A DNA stretch of 64,000 nucleotides from Kocuria marina (lineage in GTDB: Bacteria; Actinomycetota; Actinomycetes; Actinomycetales; Micrococcaceae): positions 186,001-250,000 of the forward strand of contig BMZV01000004.1 of the NCBI GenBank assembly GCA_014652975.1. Direction: 5' to 3'. Under the pieces are notes generated by a model that was given only the letters and a program-made list of their open reading frames with translations, was not told the DNA's origin and ran no database searches. Position 1 is the stretch's first letter. Each line of letters begins with the position of its first letter. The translations under genes were made by a program, and so were the position numbers. Of this stretch, positions 1 to 7,798 are shown one piece after another.

Positions 1-204
1 GTCCCGCAGAACGGGGACCCGCACGATGCGGTACGGCTCGTCCACGGTGGCCGCAGCCATGGCGCGGGGCGGGTTCGTGGTCAGGACCGTGACGTCGGCC
101 CCCTCGGCGGCGAAGCCCCTGGCCAGGGCGGCCAGACGGAAGGACGCGGCCGCCGGTTCGGGGAGGAAGATTCGGCTGACGATGACAACCTTGCGGGGTC
201 TCAT
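1..204 (-). CDS. Glycosyltransferase family 4-like protein, N-terminal part (cut by window edge)
   Basis: The first 68 residues of a minus-strand gene are visible; the rest lies left of the window. The start ATG is at 204, with a weak AAAGG four bases upstream. The protein opens with a hydrophobic beta strand (KVVIVSRIFLPEP), then a helix (SFRLAALARGFAAEGADV) and a second strand (VTVLTTNPP). This is the usual beginning of the donor/acceptor Rossmann domain of GT4-type glycosyltransferases, which build exopolysaccharide, glycolipid or cell-wall glycans. The donor-binding domain is not in view, so substrate and exact family cannot be decided. It is divergent from the FtsK-like gene at 397. Confidence 0.6.
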   Translation of the reverse strand, partial: MRPRKVVIVSRIFLPEPAAASFRLAALARGFAAEGADVTVLTTNPPRAMAAATVDEPYRIVRVPVLRD

Positions 205-396
205 GGCCTTTACTGTCTCATGATTCACGCCCCAATCCGGACCGCGTCCACGGCGCGTGCATGGGCGTTCGGTGGGAAGATCGGCCCGCGGTGAGCCCAC
301 TGCACGAGCGAGCCCTTGTACTCCCCCGCGCCGCGCGGATCCACACGGCGGGACGTGTCCTCGCCGCGGGCGGTCACCGGCGGGTGAAGTGCTGTC

Positions 397-3300
397 ATGC
401 AGTTGAGTCTCCGGATCACGTGGGCCGGTTCTGGCGTGGTCCACACTGCGCACCTCACCGCCGCATCGGGTGCGCGCGGGGCGGACCTGCGCGCCGAACT
501 CGCCCGACTCCTGGGGACGCCGTGCACCGCCGTGGTCTCGGGCGTCGATCTCGCGGCCGCGCGCGTGGGCACCCCGCCCCTGACGGATGGTGCCACGGTG
601 GTCCTGACCCCGGAGGCACGGACCCTCGACGACGCGGACGTGCCGGCCGGGCCCGCTCGGGCCTCGACGCCGGGTCCCCCATCCCCGGTCGTGCCGCTCG
701 CGGATTCACAGGAGACCGCGTATCTCGTGGCCGTGGAGGGCGTCGGGGTGGGAACGCGCTTCCCGCTGGCCCGCGGAACGCATCAGCTCGGCCTCACGCC
801 CCACGAGCCACGATTGCTCCCCGCGTCGCAGCTACGGAAAGATCCCGCCCACCCGACCCTGATCATGGATGACGTGGGCCTGCGGGTGCTCCCGGGAGGC
901 GCAGCACTGCGGCACGGCGACCGGGTCCGCGTGCGGGCGGACGGTCGCGCGTGCACCCTGCGGGTCTCGTTCCCCCCGGCGCACACCGAGGACCTGGCCT
1001 GGCCGGATCCGGCGGTGCCCTCGGCAGGATTCACCGCCCAGGAGGCGGATCCGGCCCACCCCTTGCGTGTGGATTCCCCCGCGGTCGGGAAGTCCCGGAT
1101 CGCCCTGATCACGGGTCTGCTCCCCCTCCTGGCCGGGATCGGTATCGCGGTGGTCACCCACTGGTGGTTCTTCCTGGTCTTCAGTGCCCTTGGTGCGGTC
1201 ACGTCCGCGGTGGGTTGGTTCGGCGAGCGCGGCGCGCGGCGCGATCATCGACGTCGCCTGGCCGCGGCACTCCAACGGGACCTGCGCCGCTGTGAGAAGG
1301 CGGCGCCGTCGGCCGCGGAGATCGTGGCGCGCGGCCGGGCGGTGCGCAGCCCGTCCCGGAGTGACGGCGGCGGACCCCGCCCGGCCACCGCACTGTCCCA
1401 TGACGCCACAACGCCCGGACGGATCGGCGCCCCTGCTGAGCGGACACATCGGTGGGTCCGGCTGGGTCACGCGGCACGGTCCGCGCACATCGTCGGTGAC
1501 CGTGCGACGGCGCCTCGCGCGGCATTCCACTCCCACGCTCCCGTGTTACTGGATCTGGCGGGGATTGGCAGCCTGACCCTGGTTCTCGACCGGGAACGCG
1601 CGGAGGGTGTTCTCCATGCCCTGGCCGTGCAGTTGTTCACGGGGCACGCGGCGCTCGCCGCATTGCGCGTGTCCCCGGGCATCACATGGCGCCCGCCCGT
1701 GGCCCACGATCTGCTCGCAGCACCCCGCGAGAATCCCACGGCCTCTTCACCGGACCGGGACGTCGCGCTGGAGGTCGTGACACCGGCGTGGGCCGCCACC
1801 GCGCCGGCCACGCCCGGGACGCTTCGCATCATCGTGACGGCAGACCCGGAGGGTGCCCCCGGGGACACCGTCGTCACCGCGGGACCGGACGGCCTGCGGC
1901 TCAGCAGCCGAGTGGTCCATGCCGTTCCGGGGCTTGCGGAGACCGGGCGCGGGACGCACCTCGCGTTCACCCCGGACACCGTGACCTTCGACACCGCAGA
2001 GGCGGCGATCCGCGCGTGGCGACGAGCCGCGGGAGGCGCTCACGGTGGGCCACTGCCTCGCCGCGTGGGCTCGCACGAGCTGGTGGCCGCGCACCTCGGT
2101 CCGACCTCCACCTCGCTCGTCGGCACGTGCCGTGGCGGGTCCGCCGCTCGTCCCCAGCCCGCGACGTCGAACGCAGCACTGGCCGCGGTGTTCGGCGTGT
2201 CATCCGCGGGGCCGGAGGTCGTCCGGCTCAACGACGAGAACCCGCACCTGCTCGTCGCGGGCACCACGGGATGCGGGAAGTCGGAAGTGCTGCGCACCCT
2301 CGTCACGGGGCTCGCACACGCATTCCCACCCGAGCGCCTGGATTTCGTGTTCATCGACTTCAAGGGCGGGGCGGCCCTGGCCCCACTGACGGGGCTACCG
2401 CACGTCACGACCCTGCTCACGGACCTGGGACCCGACGAGGTCCGCCGCGCCCTGGCCTTCCTACGCTCCGAGGTGCAGCGCCGCGAGCGGGTCCTGTGCT
2501 CCCTCGGGCTCAATGATATGGCGCAGCTGCTGTGCGCCGCGAGCGGTGCACTTCCCCTACGGGAGCTCGTGGTCGTGGTGGACGAGGCCAGGATGCTCAC
2601 GGATGCCTTCCCGGATGCGGGGCAACAGCTCGCGGTAATTGCCGCGGTGGGCCGTTCCCTCGGTGTGCACCTCGTGCTCGCGACCCAGCGTCCCCAGGGT
2701 GCATTGAGCGCGGACGTGCGCGCCAACATCACCCAGGCACTGTGTCTGCGGGTGCGCAGTGATCAGGAGTCGATGGACGTACTCGGAACCGCCGCGGCGG
2801 CCCGCATCGCCCCGGGCATCCCGGGCCGCGGGTTCCTGGACCGCGGGGACGGCCCGCCCGTGGAGGTGCAGGCGGCGGTCCTGACCCGCATGATCCCACC
2901 GCGACCCGAGCCCCTGGTGCTTCGTTTCGATCCCGGACCCCTTCCGAGCCCGCCCGCCGCGGGAACCGGGCACGTCCGCCTCACCGCGTCCTCGGAGCGG
3001 GAAGCCGGGGTCACCGCCGCGGTGCGCGACGTCTCCCGTGCCTGGCACGGGTATCCGCCGCCCACCTCCACTGATATGGCATCGTCTCGCGTTCCCGCCG
3101 ACGCCGCTGTCCCACCGCCCCTGCCCCGCCACGTGCCCGCGGTGCGCACCGACGGTGACGAGGTGGATCTGGGTGCCGCGGAGAATCCGGCGGCCCACTG
3201 GTGCGGGCGGGTCTCGTGGCACCCGTGGCAGGACGGGCCGCTGTTGCTGATCGGACGCCCCGAGGCCACGCGCAAGGGACTGCGCGATGTGCTGCGGCGC

Positions 3301-4773
3301 TGCGCCCACATCCGGATCCCGACCGCCACGGACGAGGCACACACGGGGGTGGCGGTGTACGTCCTCACCGCCTCGGGCCAGCCCGTGGAGGGGCTCACCA
3401 CGGCGGACGGTCGGCCCCTGCACCCCGCTGTCCGCGGCTGTGCCCGTGCGGACCAGCCCGGGGACGTGGCCCACCTGGTGCGACAACTCCATGAGGGGCT
3501 CGAGCACGCGTCCACCGTTCCCAGGGATCCCCCGTCACGCGCCGTCCTCGCCGTGGACGACTGGGATCGCTGTTGCCAGGTCCTGCGTGCGAGCACGTGG
3601 GCGCATCTGGAGGACGAGCTGGTGTCTCTCATGGCCACGGGTGCGTCCGGCGGGCTGTCCTGTGTGGTCGCGGGGGATCGCGCGCTGGTTGCGGGACGCG
3701 CGTCCCACCTCGGCTCCAACCGCTTGTACTTCCCACAAGGACAGAGCAGCGACGCCCTCGTGCAGTGGCCCCGCCTGCCCCCGTTCACGCCGCATCCCGA
3801 GCGAGCCGCCCTCGCGGGCCCGATGGCCGCCCGCTGCACGCCGTGGGGCGTGGAGGATTCTTCGGGGCACCTCGCGGTCGTCCAGCTCGCCAGGTGGCTC
3901 GGACCCGACGCGCCCGCGGTCGCCCACAGTGCCGCACCCGGACCCACCGTGCCCACGGGCCTCCGGGATGCCCGGCTCGTCCCGCCACGGCCCGATGAAC
4001 CTGCGGGTGCACTCGCCGCCGCGTCCCAGGATTCCCCGGACGCACGGCGCACCGACGCCCCGACGCACCAGCCGGCGAACCCGTGGCCCACGTCCTTCCC
4101 CTTGCCCACCGTGTGGCATGTCCCCGATCGGTCCGTGGCCGGCTTGGTGCTGGGTGTCACGCGGGACGGGCAATGCGCCGTTCACCCGTGGGGTCCCGGT
4201 TCGACCCTGATCGTCGCCGGCCCGGCGCGGTCGGGGCGATCCACGTTCCTCGACGCCGCCCGTTCCGGGTTGGCTGCACGCGCATCCGGAGACGGCGGGC
4301 CAGGACATCTCGTATTCGCCGGCTCCCCCAGCACCGCAGCCGAGGCCGAGGAGCTCCTGCACGCCGCCAGGTCAGCTGATCGGTCGGCCACGATCGTGAT
4401 CGACGACGCGGACCACCTCACCTCCGATGTCCTGCGGGCACTGGCCACCGCGTGGTCCCCGCATGCTGCCCCGGTCGAGTCCCACCAGGCGGCGGACAGC
4501 TCAGCCACCGCCTCGGCCCAGCCCGGGGCACGAATGATCGTGGGCGTGCGCCTCACGGATGCGCTCGCGGGGACCTTTCCCCCGCTACTCGCGTGGCGAC
4601 AGCACGCGGACACGCTCCTGGTGCGTCCACGGCGGGTGTTCGACGGTGACGTGTTCGGCGTGTCCCTCACGGGCCTTGCGCTGGGCGGGCCGCCCGGCCG
4701 CGCGGTCTGGGTGCACCGCGGCCTCGCGGAACCGGTGCAGCTGCCCGCGCCCGCGCAGGCGGTCACAGGGTGA
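397..4773 (+). CDS. FtsK/SpoIIIE-type ATPase of the EccC/EssC kind (type VII secretion-like), orphan
   Basis: This 1458-residue protein has the architecture of the EccC/EssC motor of type VII secretion. Residues 1-75 form a small beta-rich domain. Residues about 108-190 resemble a degenerate FHA fold. Two membrane segments lie at about 232-273, followed by three P-loop modules. Module 1 is intact, with Walker A GTTGCGKSE near 623-632, FIDFKGG near 651 and a Walker B strand VVVVDEARML. Module 2 (about 945-1060) has a broken Walker A (GRPEATRK) but keeps AVLAVDDWD. Module 3 has GPARSGRST near 1275, with Arg for the Walker lysine, and TIVIDDADHL. In EccC proteins only the first module is usually active, which fits. 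No WXG100 substrate, EccB, EccD, EccE or mycosin gene is nearby. The substrate is therefore unknown, and the protein may export small helical proteins encoded elsewhere. Confidence 0.85.
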   Translation: MQLSLRITWAGSGVVHTAHLTAASGARGADLRAELARLLGTPCTAVVSGVDLAAARVGTPPLTDGATVVLTPEARTLDDADVPAGPARASTPGPPSPVVPLADSQETAYLVAVEGVGVGTRFPLARGTHQLGLTPHEPRLLPASQLRKDPAHPTLIMDDVGLRVLPGGAALRHGDRVRVRADGRACTLRVSFPPAHTEDLAWPDPAVPSAGFTAQEADPAHPLRVDSPAVGKSRIALITGLLPLLAGIGIAVVTHWWFFLVFSALGAVTSAVGWFGERGARRDHRRRLAAALQRDLRRCEKAAPSAAEIVARGRAVRSPSRSDGGGPRPATALSHDATTPGRIGAPAERTHRWVRLGHAARSAHIVGDRATAPRAAFHSHAPVLLDLAGIGSLTLVLDRERAEGVLHALAVQLFTGHAALAALRVSPGITWRPPVAHDLLAAPRENPTASSPDRDVALEVVTPAWAATAPATPGTLRIIVTADPEGAPGDTVVTAGPDGLRLSSRVVHAVPGLAETGRGTHLAFTPDTVTFDTAEAAIRAWRRAAGGAHGGPLPRRVGSHELVAAHLGPTSTSLVGTCRGGSAARPQPATSNAALAAVFGVSSAGPEVVRLNDENPHLLVAGTTGCGKSEVLRTLVTGLAHAFPPERLDFVFIDFKGGAALAPLTGLPHVTTLLTDLGPDEVRRALAFLRSEVQRRERVLCSLGLNDMAQLLCAASGALPLRELVVVVDEARMLTDAFPDAGQQLAVIAAVGRSLGVHLVLATQRPQGALSADVRANITQALCLRVRSDQESMDVLGTAAAARIAPGIPGRGFLDRGDGPPVEVQAAVLTRMIPPRPEPLVLRFDPGPLPSPPAAGTGHVRLTASSEREAGVTAAVRDVSRAWHGYPPPTSTDMASSRVPADAAVPPPLPRHVPAVRTDGDEVDLGAAENPAAHWCGRVSWHPWQDGPLLLIGRPEATRKGLRDVLRRCAHIRIPTATDEAHTGVAVYVLTASGQPVEGLTTADGRPLHPAVRGCARADQPGDVAHLVRQLHEGLEHASTVPRDPPSRAVLAVDDWDRCCQVLRASTWAHLEDELVSLMATGASGGLSCVVAGDRALVAGRASHLGSNRLYFPQGQSSDALVQWPRLPPFTPHPERAALAGPMAARCTPWGVEDSSGHLAVVQLARWLGPDAPAVAHSAAPGPTVPTGLRDARLVPPRPDEPAGALAAASQDSPDARRTDAPTHQPANPWPTSFPLPTVWHVPDRSVAGLVLGVTRDGQCAVHPWGPGSTLIVAGPARSGRSTFLDAARSGLAARASGDGGPGHLVFAGSPSTAAEAEELLHAARSADRSATIVIDDADHLTSDVLRALATAWSPHAAPVESHQAADSSATASAQPGARMIVGVRLTDALAGTFPPLLAWRQHADTLLVRPRRVFDGDVFGVSLTGLALGGPPGRAVWVHRGLAEPVQLPAPAQAVTG

Positions 4774-4813
4774 GAGGTACGACGACGCTCGGCCCCGTTC
4801 GGCGGGCCACGCC

Positions 4814-4847
4814 CCGCAACCGTCCGGTCACCCGGGGGCCGTTGCGG
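4814..4847. terminator. Possible hairpin between convergent genes
   Basis: CCGCAAC at 4814-4820 pairs with GTTGCGG at 4841-4847, and the loop holds a self-complementary CCGG/CCGG. It sits about 40 bases after the FtsK-like stop, between convergent genes. There is no T-tract, so a terminator role is tentative. Confidence 0.3.
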
Positions 4848-4923
4848 TGGACGCCATCACTGCCGGCTCGCGCGAGCATCGGTGCCTGAGGTCCCGGCGT
4901 GCTCCGCGGGAGGTCCCGCGAGG

Positions 4924-5355
4924 TCAGCGAGCGACGTCGTCGTGGGTGCGATGCATCCAGGCGACGGTGCGCGGTGCGAACAAGCACAGGACGGTGACCA
5001 CCGCGATCGCCGCGACCACGATCCCCCAGAAGCCCATGGTGAGCTGCAGGAAGGACAGTCCGACGATCAACAAGAACGCCTGAGACACCAGGACCGCGGC
5101 GCGCGGCCAGCGTAAACCTCGCCAGGTCCCGCGGGCCGCCGCGCCGAGCCACAACGCACCCGCGGCGAGCACCACGGTCGCGAAGATGATCCCCGCGATG
5201 GGTAGGACATGCACGGAGAACAGGGAGACGACCAGGCCCACGGCAACCGCGAGCAATGCCGCACCCTCCAACGCCACCAGCACGGTGATCACGGATGCAG
5301 TCCAGGGCCGGGAGCTCGCGGCTCCGGGGGCGGTACGACGATCCGGGGCGGCCAT
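4924..5355 (-). CDS. Small integral membrane protein, unknown function
   Basis: The protein has 143 residues. The reading frame stays open up to 5649, but the start at 5355 is preferred: GAAAGG lies eight bases upstream, and the upstream extension is Arg/Pro-rich and low-complexity. After a short polar N-terminus there are four hydrophobic segments: VITVLVALEGAALLAVAVG, VLPIAGIIFATVVLAAGALW, AVLVSQAFLLIVGLSF and MGFWGIVVAAIAVVTVLCLF. The tail RTVAWMHRTHDDVAR is short and cytosolic-looking. It resembles a group of small four-helix membrane proteins common in Actinobacteria whose function is not established. It is convergent with the FtsK-like gene and divergent from whiB1 across a 510-base gap. 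Confidence 0.7.
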   Translation of the reverse strand: MAAPDRRTAPGAASSRPWTASVITVLVALEGAALLAVAVGLVVSLFSVHVLPIAGIIFATVVLAAGALWLGAAARGTWRGLRWPRAAVLVSQAFLLIVGLSFLQLTMGFWGIVVAAIAVVTVLCLFAPRTVAWMHRTHDDVAR

Positions 5356-5672
5356 GCGGAAAACCTTTCGGCGGGAACGGGAGCACTCCCACTGTAGTGA
5401 CCGCATCGGCCCGCGGTCGGTGACGGATGCCGGGAACCTGTCCCGTCCGCTGATGCCGGAGGCCGATGCCACCGGTCGGTGCCGACGGCTCATTCGGGAA
5501 ACCGGTCCTAACACTCGGTCCCGGCCACCGATGCCGGCCGTCGGCCGCGCGGGCAGCGGCCCGAGCAACCGGTCCCACGGGTCCGTCTCATCGGTGGGTC
5601 CCAGCCGCCGGTACAGGGGCCGGCCTCGCGCACGGACATCCGGCGGCAATCGTTGCGGGGGGCGCCTTGGGA

Positions 5673-5690
5673 TGTGATATAGCGCTCACA
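5673..5690. promoter_or_regulatory. CRP-like inverted repeat upstream of whiB1
   Basis: TGTGA at 5673-5677 and TCACA at 5686-5690 form an inverted repeat with an 8-base spacer (TATAGCGC). The half sites match the CRP/FNR-family consensus, but that consensus has a 6-base spacer, so this is at best a variant. The M. tuberculosis whiB1 promoter is known to be controlled by a cAMP receptor protein. That makes the position suggestive, but the spacing leaves the call uncertain. Confidence 0.35.
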
Positions 5691-5693
5691 CCC

Positions 5694-5722
5694 TTGTTTA
5701 CTGTGTGTTTACGTGGGAAAAT
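5694..5722 (+). promoter_or_regulatory. Possible whiB1 promoter
   Basis: TTGTTT (5694-5699) and GAAAAT (5717-5722) are separated by 17 bases. An overlapping alternative -10, AATAAT (5719-5724), would give a 19-base spacer. The hexamers lie in an AT-enriched pocket immediately downstream of the dyad. Transcription would start near 5730 and give a leader of roughly 135 bases. Confidence 0.35.
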
Positions 5723-5865
5723 AATGGGCAGAATCCCCAGGGCCCGACATTCACGGGCCTTTTCTGTGTGTCATTCCCCCCGGAAATCCGCGACGCGGCC
5801 CGCTGCCGCATTGCTTGGGATGCGCACGGGCCCGCACCCACGAACCCGAAAGGAGCCGTGCCGTC

Positions 5866-6114
5866 ATGGATTGGCGTAGTCGCGCAGCTTGCCTCGAAAA
5901 GGATCCCGAACTGTTCTTCCCGGTGGGCAACACCGGCCCCGCCCTATTGCAGATCGAGGAAGCCAAGGCCGTGTGCCGCACGTGCGAGGTCATGGACACG
6001 TGCCTGCAGTGGGCCCTCGAATCCGGTCAGGACGCCGGTGTGTGGGGCGGTATGAGTGAGGACGAACGGCGTGCGTTGAAGCGCCGCGCCGCCCGCGCCC
6101 GCCGCGCCTCCTGA
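5866..6114 (+). CDS. whiB1: WhiB-family iron-sulfur transcription regulator, WhiB1 type
   Basis: This is an 82-residue WhiB protein. Four cysteines (9, 37, 40, 46) in the pattern C-X27-C-X2-C-X5-C bind a [4Fe-4S] cluster in this family. They are followed by the GVWGG turn (58-62) and a basic C-terminal segment (RRALKRRAARARR) used in DNA contact. The opening MDWRSRAAC and the stretch ELFFPVGNTGPAL match the WhiB1/WblE subgroup. That subgroup is essential in mycobacteria, is nitric-oxide sensitive and binds the housekeeping sigma factor. The internal ATG at 5866 is chosen because GAAAGGAG lies about ten bases upstream and family members start MDW. The convergent neighbour is pdtaS, as in M. 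tuberculosis (Rv3219/Rv3220c). Confidence 0.95.
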   Translation: MDWRSRAACLEKDPELFFPVGNTGPALLQIEEAKAVCRTCEVMDTCLQWALESGQDAGVWGGMSEDERRALKRRAARARRAS

Positions 6115-6125
6115 GTCCGTTCCCC

Positions 6126-6171
6126 ACGGCGGCCCGTGACCTGCTCCCACGAGCAGGTCACGGGCCGCCGT
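6126..6171. terminator. Strong bidirectional hairpin terminator between whiB1 and pdtaS
   Basis: A perfect 21-base inverted repeat (6126-6146 with 6151-6171) encloses the four-base loop CCAC. It lies 12 bases after the whiB1 stop and about 22 bases beyond the pdtaS stop, so it can serve both genes. There is no clear U-tract, which is common for GC-rich actinobacterial terminators. Confidence 0.8.
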
Positions 6172-6193
6172 CGTCCGCGGCCGGCTGGGCGTG

Positions 6194-7777
6194 TCAGGAG
6201 CGCCCGGACGTCGCCCGCGGGAACCGGGCGGTGATGATCACGCTCGTCCCACCCCCGTCAGCGGGTTGCCACCGGATGCCGCCCTGCAGCTCACCGGCCA
6301 CGAGCGTGCGCACGATCTGCATCCCGAGTCCCTCGCCCTCCGCGGGTGGGCGGTAGGCGTCCACACCGGATTCCTCGATCACGGCGTCCCCCATGCCGCG
6401 CCCGTCGTCGTTGATCGCGATCTCGACGACGCGGTACCTCTCTCCCGCGTCCGTGACCTCGTCCTGCCGGTGCGTCACCGCGAGCTCCACGGTGCCGTCC
6501 CGGTCCTTGAGCCCATGCTCCACGGCGTTGGCCACGATCTCGTTGACCACGAGGGCCACGGACGTCGCGCTCTTGGACGGCAACCGCCCGAACCGGCCGC
6601 TGACCCGGGTGCGCACGTGCTGGCCCGCGGAGGCGGTCTCCACCGCGAGTTTGACCTGGTGGCGGATGAGGTCGTCGAAGTCCACGTCCTCCGAGATCTC
6701 GTGGGACAGGGACTCGTGCACGCGCGCGATCGCACTCACGCGCCGCATGGCCTGCTGCAGGCCGTTGCGTCCCTCGTCGGAATGCATGCGCCGGGACTGC
6801 AGGCGCAGGAGGGCGGAGACCGTCTGCAGGTTGTTCTTGACCCGGTGGTGGATCTCCCGGATCGTCGCGTCCTTGGACACGAGCTGCAGGTCGCGGCGCC
6901 GCAGTTCCGTGACGTCCCGGCACAGCAACAGCGCCCCGGTGCGTTCCGGGCCCTCCCGCAGCGGGATCGCACGCAGCGTGGCGGAGGCCTTGCCGGTGGC
7001 CAGTTCCGCGCGCCACGGCATGGTCCCCGCGAGCACGGGCGCCAGGGTCTCGTCCACGCCCGGGGTGGTCAGGGGCAACTGGCGTGCCACGTGCAACAGG
7101 TTCTGCCCCGTGATGTCCCCCGCCAGACCCAGCCGCCGGAACGTGGACAGACCGTTGGGGGAACAGAACTCGACGCTCCCCTCGGCGTTGAGCCGCATCA
7201 TGCCGTCGCCCACGCGCGGGGCGCCCCGGCGGGAATCGGTGCGCACCGCGAAATCCGGCCACGTCCCCTGGTTCGCCATGCGCAGCAGGGCCGAAGCCAG
7301 CTCGTGGTACACGAGTTCCATGCGGGACGGCAAGCGGTCGTGCTGGGGGTCCGCGGTGAGACTGAGGACGGCGATCGTGCGGTTGTTGCGCACGAGCGGC
7401 ACGAGGGTGACCGACCGCGACGCGAGGCTCGACCACTCGGACGGACCGGCCCGTTCGATCCGCCGGTCCACCCACGCCCTGCGCAGTGTGAACGCAGCCT
7501 CGCCACCCACGACCTCCCCCACCATGTCTTTCTGGTAAGCGGTGGGTCCCGTGGTGGGCCGGGCGTGCGCCAACACGAGGAACTCGCTGCCCTCACCCGG
7601 GATCGGATCCCCCGTGGGGCTCTCGGCGGCGGGGATCACGTCCGCGGGGAAGCACAACAGCAGGTCCCCGAAGCCCAGGTCCGCGACCATCTGCCAGTCC
7701 CCCACGAGCAGGTGCAGCCACTCGGCGTCCCCGGCGTCGAAGTCCGGGACAGATCGCAACGGATCCGTGAAGGCCAT
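6194..7777 (-). CDS. pdtaS: Sensor histidine kinase PdtaS-like (HisKA_2 family)
   Basis: This 527-residue cytosolic histidine kinase has no membrane segment. The order is an N-terminal GAF-like domain (about 1-150), a PAS-like domain (about 185-290), a HisKA_2 dimerisation helix with the phospho-acceptor His in REIHHRVKNNLQ (about 302-313), and an HATPase_c domain. The ATPase shows VVNEIVANAVEHG (N box), NDDGRGMG and GEGLGMQIV. The layout and position next to whiB1 match PdtaS (Rv3220c). In mycobacteria PdtaS phosphorylates PdtaR, an ANTAR RNA-binding antiterminator that controls translation and copper/NO responses. No pdtaR lies in the window, so the partner would be unlinked, as in M. tuberculosis. 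The gene follows the CpaE-like gene after 21 bases and may be co-transcribed with it. Confidence 0.9.
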   Translation of the reverse strand: MAFTDPLRSVPDFDAGDAEWLHLLVGDWQMVADLGFGDLLLCFPADVIPAAESPTGDPIPGEGSEFLVLAHARPTTGPTAYQKDMVGEVVGGEAAFTLRRAWVDRRIERAGPSEWSSLASRSVTLVPLVRNNRTIAVLSLTADPQHDRLPSRMELVYHELASALLRMANQGTWPDFAVRTDSRRGAPRVGDGMMRLNAEGSVEFCSPNGLSTFRRLGLAGDITGQNLLHVARQLPLTTPGVDETLAPVLAGTMPWRAELATGKASATLRAIPLREGPERTGALLLCRDVTELRRRDLQLVSKDATIREIHHRVKNNLQTVSALLRLQSRRMHSDEGRNGLQQAMRRVSAIARVHESLSHEISEDVDFDDLIRHQVKLAVETASAGQHVRTRVSGRFGRLPSKSATSVALVVNEIVANAVEHGLKDRDGTVELAVTHRQDEVTDAGERYRVVEIAINDDGRGMGDAVIEESGVDAYRPPAEGEGLGMQIVRTLVAGELQGGIRWQPADGGGTSVIITARFPRATSGRS

Positions 7778-7798
7778 GGAACGCTCGCTTTCCGATGC

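Larger units (their letters stand above)
5356..5865. other. 510-base intergenic region upstream of whiB1
   Basis: I see no convincing gene here. The part nearest the membrane-protein gene (about 5420-5640) is GC-rich and full of short GATGCCGG, CCGGTCC and CGGTCCC motifs that look like degenerate repeats. The part next to whiB1 (5670-5730) is clearly less GC-rich and holds a dyad at 5673-5690 and promoter-like hexamers just after it. The leader from there to the whiB1 start would be about 130 bases. Confidence 0.5.
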
